NCBI RefSeq assembly: GCF_005862305.2
Contig: NZ_CP054021.1
Span: 1,178,001-1,242,000, forward strand
Source of the DNA: Rhizobium indicum
GTDB taxonomy: Bacteria > Pseudomonadota > Alphaproteobacteria > Rhizobiales > Rhizobiaceae
Reading direction: 5' to 3'
DNA: 64,000 bases
Below, piece by piece: positions 58,111 to 64,000 of this stretch. The notes under the pieces are model-generated. The model was not told the origin of the DNA and did no database searches. It saw nothing but the letters and a program-made list of their open reading frames with translations. Position 1 is the first letter of the stretch. Each line of letters opens with the position of its first letter. The translations under genes were made by a program, and so were the position numbers.

Positions 58111-59559
58111 TCAGACCTTGACTGCCAGCCGTAATCCTCCCCAATGCCGTCCACGGACTGTGATCGGAGCGGAGATATCTTTCATCATCACGAAATTGCC
58201 GCCGCCCATGTCGCGCCTGTAGGTCTGGACGAGGAAGGGCGCGGTGCTGCGACCGGCTGCAAGGCCAACGCGATCGGCAAAGATGCGGCGGTTGCGGCAA
58301 TTGGCAGTGTTCCAGACGCTGTCGCCAGGCCGCTGGGCTTGCGAGAATTTTCGGTTGTGGGTCGGCAGATAGCCATTCTCGTCGATCGCCGCGCAGAAGG
58401 CGATGCGCTCGTCCAAGGTTGTGACGGGTTCCTGGATCGGCGGCAGCAGGCGGTCGGTGAGTTCGGTGAAGGCCGCCATCATCTGTGCAGGATCAGAGCC
58501 CGGTATCGGCCGATACCGTCGCTCGAAAAGAGCATCGAGCCCGATCTGACCTTCCGCGACGGCGCGTTCGAAGGCGCCGGAAATCTGTCTTGCCACCGAC
58601 TGCGCTTCCTCGATCCAACGGCTGTCGGCGGTCTTGACGCCGGCACTCGCCGTCAGCTGGATCAGGGTTTCCGAGAGGCCGACGACGCTGTCGACGCGTT
58701 TTGCCGCCTGCTGCAGCCGGACATTCGAGCCGGCGACCTCGGCCGACATCTCGCCGAGCTTCTCGACGAAGCCGGCGCATTGCTGGTCGACCGCCTCGGT
58801 GGTGTTGGCCATGACAGTCGAACTGTCGAGGATGCGGGTGATGACATGTTCCATGCTTTCGAAGGCGCCGCGCATCGCCTCCGACTTGTCACGCACGCCG
58901 GCGGCGCTCTCTCGCGCATCGCTGCCGACGGCCGACAGCCGGTCGATCTTCACGCGCAGTTCGTCCAGCGTCTGCTGGATGGAGCCGGTCGCCTTCGAGG
59001 TCTGCAGCGACAGCGCCCGAACCTCGGCGGCGACGACCGCAAAACCCTTGCCCGCATCGCCGGCGCGCGCCGCCTCGATCGCGGCGTTCAGCGCCAGCAG
59101 GTTGGTCTGGCGGGCGATGGTGCTGATTTCCTCGGCGATATTGTCGACATCGGCAAGCGACTTGGAGAAGCCGGCGATCTCGGTGCCGATCTCGTTGGAG
59201 GACTGAACCATGTGGCCGATCTCGGCGACGGAGCCCGTCAGGCGGTCAGCCGATTCTTTCAGCATGTGACGTGCCTCGGCCGCCGTGCGATCGGTCTCGC
59301 GCAGCGACACGGCGACCGAGCGGTTGGTCTCGGCAATCGACAGCGCGGTGCGGGTGACATGATCGAAGGCGGAGGCATGCCGGGCCGACATTCCCGCCAT
59401 GTCCTGGATGGCGCCGGCGATATCGACGAGATCGATGCCAAGGGTGGAGGCTTCTTCGGCAAGACGCAGCAGGATGTGGCGCAGCGCCTCGCGATCAGGC
59501 CCTTCCGCTTCGACCGCCGGTTCTCCGGCCGTATCGTCTATCGCCTTCAGCGCATGCAT
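58111..59559 (-). CDS. Soluble methyl-accepting chemotaxis protein with C-terminal sensor
   Basis: The 482-residue protein has no transmembrane helix. The signalling hairpin tip [35 protein letters not shown] lies near residues 145-185, ahead of a long helical bundle. A C-terminal region (about 380-482) with [15 protein letters not shown] and [26 protein letters not shown] resembles a Cache-like sensor. The order is unusual, since most MCPs place the sensor before the signalling region. It probably senses a cytoplasmic signal and feeds the CheA kinase. Confidence 0.85.
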   Translation of the reverse strand: MHALKAIDDTAGEPAVEAEGPDREALRHILLRLAEEASTLGIDLVDIAGAIQDMAGMSARHASAFDHVTRTALSIAETNRSVAVSLRETDRTAAEARHMLKESADRLTGSVAEIGHMVQSSNEIGTEIAGFSKSLADVDNIAEEISTIARQTNLLALNAAIEAARAGDAGKGFAVVAAEVRALSLQTSKATGSIQQTLDELRVKIDRLSAVGSDARESAAGVRDKSEAMRGAFESMEHVITRILDSSTVMANTTEAVDQQCAGFVEKLGEMSAEVAGSNVRLQQAAKRVDSVVGLSETLIQLTASAGVKTADSRWIEEAQSVARQISGAFERAVAEGQIGLDALFERRYRPIPGSDPAQMMAAFTELTDRLLPPIQEPVTTLDERIAFCAAIDENGYLPTHNRKFSQAQRPGDSVWNTANCRNRRIFADRVGLAAGRSTAPFLVQTYRRDMGGGNFVMMKDISAPITVRGRHWGGLRLAVKV

Positions 59560-59694
59560 GACCGACGCTCCCCCGCCCTAATCAGAAAAGCTTCAGGCAA
59601 CATGGTTAATAAGTTGCAAACAGCGGCAGAACCTTAGACTTAGGTTGTAGGGAAAGCGGACTCCCTGACTGTAGGCCGGCCATGTAGCGCCCCA

Positions 59695-60669
59695 TCAGCT
59701 GGCGATGAAGCCCGTCAGCCGCTCGCTCAGCTGCCAGAGGCGTTCGGCAAATTCCGGATCGGTTGCCCAAGGACGGACACCGAGCATCTCGGTCGAATCG
59801 CCGGAGACGGCGGTGGCGATATCGCAGTTCTCGCAATAGACGCCGCCGAGACCCTCGAGCTTCTCGCTGACGGCGCACCAGACGGTGGTCGACGCCCCTT
59901 GCTCAATCGTCTTCTTGTTGTTTTCCGGATCGATGACCGGCTTGCCGTCCTCGTCGACATAGCCGCTCGCCTTGAGGAAGTCGCTCGACTGATGGCGGAC
60001 CAGATTGGTGGTTACGATCCCGCCGGGATGCAGTGAGAAGGCTCTGACACCGTGCTTCGCACCCAAAGCGTCCAGTGAGATCGCAAAGAGAGCATTTGCC
60101 GTCTTCGACTGGCCATAGGCGAGATAGGGCGCGTATTCGCGGTTCTCGAAATTCGGATCGTTGAAATCGACGCCGGAGAAGACGTGCCCGCGCGAGGAGA
60201 CGGCGACAACGCGCGCCCCCTCGGCCTTTACCAGCGCCGGCCAGAGACGGGCAGTGACCTGGAAATGGCCGAGATGATTGGTGGAGAACTGCGATTCGTA
60301 ACCGCGGGCGTCACGCGTCAACGGGTTCGCCATGACGGCAGCATTGTTGATGAGCAGATGCAGGGGCTCGCCGCTTTCGAGGAAGCGGTCGGCGAAGTCG
60401 TCGATCGACCCGGGGTCCATCAGGTCGAGCTTTTCCACCGCAAGGCCGGGTATGTTTTCCACGGCCGCCTTGGCTTTTCCGAGATTGCGGGCGGGGACGA
60501 CAACCCTGGCGCCGGCTTCGGCGAGCACACGAGCCGTCTCGAGGCCAAGACCGGAATAACCGCCGGTGACGACCGCGACCTTGCCAGAAAGATCGTGCCC
60601 GGCAATGACGTCGGCGGCGGTTGAGGCCGCACCGAAGCCGGAACCGATGGGAGCTTGTGGGGTGGACAT
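59695..60669 (-). CDS. Short-chain dehydrogenase/reductase, cassette 2
   Basis: From ATG 60669 the protein is 324 aa. It aligns along its whole length with the SDR at 27872 (APIGSGFGAASTAADVIAGHDLSGKVAVVTGGYSGLGLETARVLAEAGA; NNAAVMANP; LAYGQSKTANALFAI; YCENCDIA). The glycine motif, NNAG-like motif and Tyr-Lys pair are present. An AraC gene begins 97 bases away on the other strand, and the organisation is the same as at 28 kb. Confidence 0.9.
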   Translation of the reverse strand: MSTPQAPIGSGFGAASTAADVIAGHDLSGKVAVVTGGYSGLGLETARVLAEAGARVVVPARNLGKAKAAVENIPGLAVEKLDLMDPGSIDDFADRFLESGEPLHLLINNAAVMANPLTRDARGYESQFSTNHLGHFQVTARLWPALVKAEGARVVAVSSRGHVFSGVDFNDPNFENREYAPYLAYGQSKTANALFAISLDALGAKHGVRAFSLHPGGIVTTNLVRHQSSDFLKASGYVDEDGKPVIDPENNKKTIEQGASTTVWCAVSEKLEGLGGVYCENCDIATAVSGDSTEMLGVRPWATDPEFAERLWQLSERLTGFIAS

Positions 60670-60766
60670 GACGTGCCCTCCGTTGTTGCATGATGGCCTT
60701 ATGTACGCCCGGGAAACGGGATTCTGAATGCTTGCAAATCCCGATTTCCTGCTGCATCGTTCAAAA

Positions 60767-61765
60767 ATGATCAGTGACCCGCTCTCCGAAATGCTCAATC
60801 TGCTCGATGCGCGCTGCCTTGTGTCGGGTGGGCTGATCGCCGGCGGCGCCTGGGCGCTTCGCTTCCCCCGGCCGAACCGGATCAAGATCAGCGCGGTCGC
60901 CAAAGGGCGCTGCTGGCTTTGCCTCGACAATGGCAGTGAACCCATTCTTCTGGAGGCAGGCGACGTTGCACTTTTGAACGGCCGGCACTCCTTCATCCTG
61001 GCGAGCGACCTTGCCGTTGCGCCCGTCGATGCGGTCGGCGCCTTCAAGGAGAAGGTCGATGGCATGGCACGCCACGGCGCTGGCGAGGATTTCCATTATC
61101 TCGGCGGCCACATCGCGCTCGGGCCGCAGGGCATGGAGCTGCTGTCCGACGTACTGCCGCCGATCATTCATGTGCGCGCCGCCCTTGCCGAAGCCGGCGT
61201 GCTGCGCTGGCTACTCGACCAGTTGGTCCGGGAGATGGCGGCAAAGCGGCCAGGCGCCCTGCTCGCCTCGACCCAGCTTGCGCAGTTGATGTTCGTGCAG
61301 GTGCTGAGGGCGCACATCATGAGCTCGGCGCCATTGACGGTCGGGTGGCTCCGAGCCTTCGGCGACGATCGCATTGCGCCGGCGCTGCGGCTGATGCATG
61401 GCGATCCCGGCCGGTCCTGGCAGCTTGGCGAACTGGCAAAGGCGGCCGGCATGTCGCGCACGAGCTTTGCCCTGCGGTTCAAGACCGTGGCGGGGGTTGC
61501 GCCGCTCACCTATCTGATCGGCTGGCGCATGCGCCTTGCTGAACGCGAGCTGCGGGAGGGCAGCATGCCGGTTTCAGCACTGGCGCTTTCGCTCGGCTAC
61601 ACATCCGAAAGCGCCTTCAGCAACGCCTTCAAACGAATGACGGGTATGGCGCCCAGGCGCTACCGCGTGGCGATGGCCCGCAAGGCCGGGCCGATCGAAG
61701 AGGTGGTGGATGTCGAGGGGCAGGCGATGACGACGCATTACAGGCATTTGAAGGCGGCATCGTAG
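60767..61765 (+). CDS. AraC-family regulator, cassette 2
   Basis: The start ATG 60767 gives 332 aa and matches the paralogue at 28955 (SDPLSEMLNLLDARCLVSGGLIAGGAWALRFPRPNRIKISAVA). Two helix-turn-helix motifs lie near the C-terminus (LGELAKAAGMSRTSFALRFK; VSALALSLGYTSESAFSNAFKRMTG). A short C-terminal tail is added. It should control the divergent SDR at 59695. Confidence 0.9.
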   Translation: MISDPLSEMLNLLDARCLVSGGLIAGGAWALRFPRPNRIKISAVAKGRCWLCLDNGSEPILLEAGDVALLNGRHSFILASDLAVAPVDAVGAFKEKVDGMARHGAGEDFHYLGGHIALGPQGMELLSDVLPPIIHVRAALAEAGVLRWLLDQLVREMAAKRPGALLASTQLAQLMFVQVLRAHIMSSAPLTVGWLRAFGDDRIAPALRLMHGDPGRSWQLGELAKAAGMSRTSFALRFKTVAGVAPLTYLIGWRMRLAERELREGSMPVSALALSLGYTSESAFSNAFKRMTGMAPRRYRVAMARKAGPIEEVVDVEGQAMTTHYRHLKAAS

Positions 61766-62079
61766 CGGCGCGAGATCCGCATGATTTTAGGCCCGATCGG
61801 CCCAGCAGCATCATGCTCTCAATGCTGTCGCCCGCATTCCGTGATGAAGTGGATTAAAGATGGCCGTCGCCTGTGTAGCATTTGTCCGGACGTATTTTTG
61901 AAGACATGCGGCCCATTGGCTGGAATGTTGGCCAGCGAAGATGCGCTCAGGGTCGACGCCTGTCCGCGGAAGATGAATTGCAGCTCCCCCTCCATGACAT
62001 TGTCTCATTCCGTACCATTCCACCGGTCGAGTCACGACCCTGATAAGTTGAATCAACTGATTTGGTATAGAAGGAGAAA
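61766..62079. other. Intergenic region
   Basis: These 314 bases hold no recognisable gene. Short open frames occur in both strands. The ribosome-binding site of the DUF3606 gene lies at the end. Confidence 0.45.
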
Positions 62080-62259
62080 ATGATGACTGTCACCGTGATC
62101 AAACCCGCACAGGATCGGAAAAAAGTGTCCGATGCTTATGAACTTGACTATTTTGTGCAGAAACACGCCATCGCCAGAATGGACGCGATCCGGATTCTCA
62201 ATCTGCACCGATCTGATCGAGATGCCTCCGATCGCGCCGCGCATCGTCTCAAAAGGTGA
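62080..62259 (+). CDS. DUF3606-like small protein (59 aa)
   Basis: ATG 62080 or 62083 has AGAAGGAG right before it. The sequence VSDAYELDYFVQKHAIARMDAIRIL follows the DUF3606 pattern YEVxYFxxKHGIxxxxAxxL. The C-terminus is basic and shorter than usual. DUF3606 proteins are small and abundant in Rhizobiales, often stress-related by context; no function is established. Confidence 0.65.
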   Translation: MMTVTVIKPAQDRKKVSDAYELDYFVQKHAIARMDAIRILNLHRSDRDASDRAAHRLKR

Positions 62260-62296
62260 TCTACCAACCGGGACGAGACGGACGGGATTTTCCCTT

Positions 62297-62503
62297 TCAT
62301 TTGCCAATGAGATTTAACGCGAGGCCGACCAGCGCATCCTTGGTCGTCGTCCCCTTTTGAAAGGCATACAAAAGAACGGTTAAGAGATCCGAGCCGTCTT
62401 CGCTATCGGGCGAGATGTCATGCCGGGCGCAGGCCTCTTGGAAGGCGATCAGGAGCACTGTCGAAGCGGTCTCGTCTACATGGTGATTGTAAAATGAAGT
62501 CAC
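62297..62503 (-). CDS. Small helical protein, scattered family member 3
   Basis: The protein is 68 aa. It contains LIAFQEACARHDISPDSEDGSDLLTVLLYAFQKGTTTKDALVGLAL, a two- or three-helix pattern similar to the C-terminal half of the proteins at 43918 and 56132. It lies between the DUF3606 and Crp/Fnr genes. No function is known. Confidence 0.6.
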   Translation of the reverse strand: MTSFYNHHVDETASTVLLIAFQEACARHDISPDSEDGSDLLTVLLYAFQKGTTTKDALVGLALNLIGK

Positions 62504-62549
62504 GCATCATCCTTAAGGGTTGCCGACGTCAAATGCGTTCAGTTGTCGA

Positions 62550-63317
62550 TCAGGCAGGCCGTATCAATGGCGCGGCATCATTCGGAACCGGCTTCGATTT
62601 ACCAAGAGGAATGCCGGTCAGCCGTTCGTATTCTATCTCAGCCGGGCCATAGGTGCCTTGGCAGAGGTGCATCAGCCCGGTGCGGTCCTGCACGAGAACT
62701 GCCCCACGTTGCGATTTGATGAAGTGCTTCGCTTCTAGAATTTGCAGGGCCACTGTTACACCCGGCCTACGCACGCCAAGCATCATCGCAAGAAATTCAT
62801 GGGTCACATAGAAGCTGTCGCCACTGACGCGGTCGTGAACCATGAGGATCCATCGCGCCAGCCGCTCTTCCAGTTTGATCTGACCGTTTGCAAGAGCGGT
62901 GTAGGTGGTCTGGATACCGAGCGTACGGGCATAATGCATCAAGAGTTCTGTTAACGCGGCGCTCTGAGACATCGCGTCTTGAAGATTGCCGGCAGAAATA
63001 CGAAGCGCCGAGCCGCCCATCTGGACGAAGCAGTCGAACGGGCTTTCTGTATCGCCCTGGACCAGCGACGTTCCAGTCATGCCATCCCTGCCGAAAAGGC
63101 CGACCTCGACGGTTGAACCGCCCTCTTTGCTTGCCACCACCGAACCAAGACCCGTCTCGAAAAAATAGACGAAGTTGATCGGCTGATGCGCCTTTTCGAG
63201 CGACTGACGAAGGTTGAGCTGCATTCTCTCCAGACTGGGGGCAAGCAGGCGCCGATCTTCAGGGGCAAGGGCACACAACAAATGGTTCTGGAACGTGCTC
63301 ATATTTTGGTTGGTCAT
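62550..63317 (-). CDS. Crp/Fnr-family transcriptional regulator
   Basis: The start is ATG 63317 and the protein is 255 aa. The N-terminal cNMP-like domain includes VYFFETGLGSVVASKEGGSTVEVGLFGRDGMTGTSL; the C-terminal winged helix has VTHEFLAMMLGVRRPGVTVALQILEAKHFIKSQRG. It lacks the four cysteines of Fnr and the exact cAMP pocket of Crp, so its signal is unknown. An inverted repeat (GTTGCGC/GCGCAAC) sits 74-101 bases upstream. Confidence 0.88.
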   Translation of the reverse strand: MTNQNMSTFQNHLLCALAPEDRRLLAPSLERMQLNLRQSLEKAHQPINFVYFFETGLGSVVASKEGGSTVEVGLFGRDGMTGTSLVQGDTESPFDCFVQMGGSALRISAGNLQDAMSQSAALTELLMHYARTLGIQTTYTALANGQIKLEERLARWILMVHDRVSGDSFYVTHEFLAMMLGVRRPGVTVALQILEAKHFIKSQRGAVLVQDRTGLMHLCQGTYGPAEIEYERLTGIPLGKSKPVPNDAAPLIRPA

Positions 63318-63390
63318 CGTGCTCTCTGGGGCGAAAGCACGACGATCTTCCAAACGTCAGCGCCCTTACGTGGCTGACGTCATATATAAG

Positions 63391-63418
63391 GTTGCGCTTA
63401 AAAACTGCATTGCGCAAC
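63391..63418. promoter_or_regulatory. Inverted repeat upstream of Crp/Fnr gene
   Basis: GTTGCGC and GCGCAAC are perfect arms separated by 14 bases in an AT-rich promoter region. It may be an operator, possibly for autoregulation. Confidence 0.35.
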
Positions 63419-63488
63419 AACTTTTGTACGAAATCGTACGGAGTTGCACCTAGGCGTTGTTTTGGAAGGAGGATTTGGCCCACACTGG

Positions 63489-63839
63489 TTACGCTTGTGA
63501 TGCGGCGACTGGTCGTCGTTTGCCGATGCCGTTTCGGAGCGATGTCTCCTGAAGTTTGAGTCGGCGAACTTCATCTTCCCCGCGCGCAGCGAGAATGAAA
63601 ACACGTTCTTTCCCATCGGGAGCTCGAACCTCGGCGACAACGTCTCGCGCTATCAGCTCTTCCATGGTGATATCCGATACCCCCGGGATCACCGAAGTCG
63701 GCTGCGGTTCTGGATAATATTGGTCGAGAAATCTGATAGCCTTGTTTTGTCTGTTGCCGAGGCCAAGCCGCGGCCCGTCGTCAAATTCCTCCCTGCGTTC
63801 ACATTGCACTTGGCTTGACGAAGCCGGTCGACGTTTCAT
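63489..63839 (-). CDS. Hypothetical protein
   Basis: From ATG 63839, with GAGAGGAA ten bases before, the protein is 116 aa. It starts MKRRPASSSQVQCERREEFDDGPRLGLGNRQNKAIRFLDQYYPEPQPTSVIPGVSDITMEELIARDVVAEVRAPDGKERVF and ends with a basic tail. I do not recognise a family. The frame extends upstream to the edge without a better start. A short beta-hairpin (VVAEVRAPDGKERVFIL) is probable. Confidence 0.55.
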   Translation of the reverse strand: MKRRPASSSQVQCERREEFDDGPRLGLGNRQNKAIRFLDQYYPEPQPTSVIPGVSDITMEELIARDVVAEVRAPDGKERVFILAARGEDEVRRLKLQETSLRNGIGKRRPVAASQA

Positions 63840-64000
63840 CGCTATTTCCTCTCGCGTTTTTGATATGATCGGGAAGTCGGTGAGTTGCAGACCGGATGGG
63901 TAAAAAGCTCGTCTGCCTTTTCGTTGGCCATAGGAAGAAAACGGGAAAATCCCTCTATTCTTCACGACATCGCGCCAGATTGGCACAGCTTGCACATACT

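Overview
The window looks like chromosome of a fast-growing Rhizobium of the R. leguminosarum/R. etli group. The base composition is GC-rich with strong third-position GC. The cytochrome c maturation genes (cycHJKL) lie next to feuPQ, and pleC, glnE and degP are linked, as in rhizobia. Short palindromic intergenic repeats of the rhizobial RIME type recur throughout. I saw no rRNA, tRNA, CRISPR array, prophage or insertion sequence.

Region 1 (1-18.3 kb) is conserved core: the 3' end of pepN, a PleC-type histidine kinase, a GST, glnE, a two-component pair, a DegP/HtrA protease, the cycHJKL operon with ATGA overlaps, a small lipoprotein, and feuN-feuP-feuQ, in which a small periplasmic protein sits beside its likely kinase target. 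Region 2 (18.3-31 kb) is variable: an MFS carrier, a GH19-like muramidase/chitinase preceded by two TTAA-N7-TTAA sites that match the CtrA consensus, a detoxification-flavoured set (TetR, DUF1348, PNPOx-like, GST, LysR), a MocR regulator, an SDR with a divergent AraC regulator, and an HtrA-like protein that has lost its whole catalytic triad.

Region 3 (31-35.3 kb) is a LacI-controlled sugar or inositol-type catabolic unit with two TIM-barrel isomerases and a Gfo/Idh/MocA dehydrogenase; no transporter is attached. Region 4 (35.4-40.7 kb) has a groESL copy behind a CIRCE operator with a duplicated arm, a small membrane protein downstream, and a string of four overlapping small genes that runs into a transglutaminase-like gene. 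Region 5 (40.8-50.7 kb) holds VOC, LysR and an MFS drug-type pump, several small proteins, a fatty acid desaturase, an SDR divergent from a TetR with a palindromic operator, and a divergent EF-G-like GTPase.

Region 6 (51.2-64 kb) holds a YkgJ-type protein, a class A penicillin-binding protein, a DUF1214/DUF1254 pair, several DUF proteins, a soluble methyl-accepting protein, a second SDR/AraC cassette paralogous to the one at 28 kb, and a Crp/Fnr regulator among small genes. The best candidates for undescribed biology are the HtrA pseudoprotease, the overlapping small-gene/transglutaminase unit, the possible CtrA control of the GH19-like enzyme, and a scattered family of small helical proteins.
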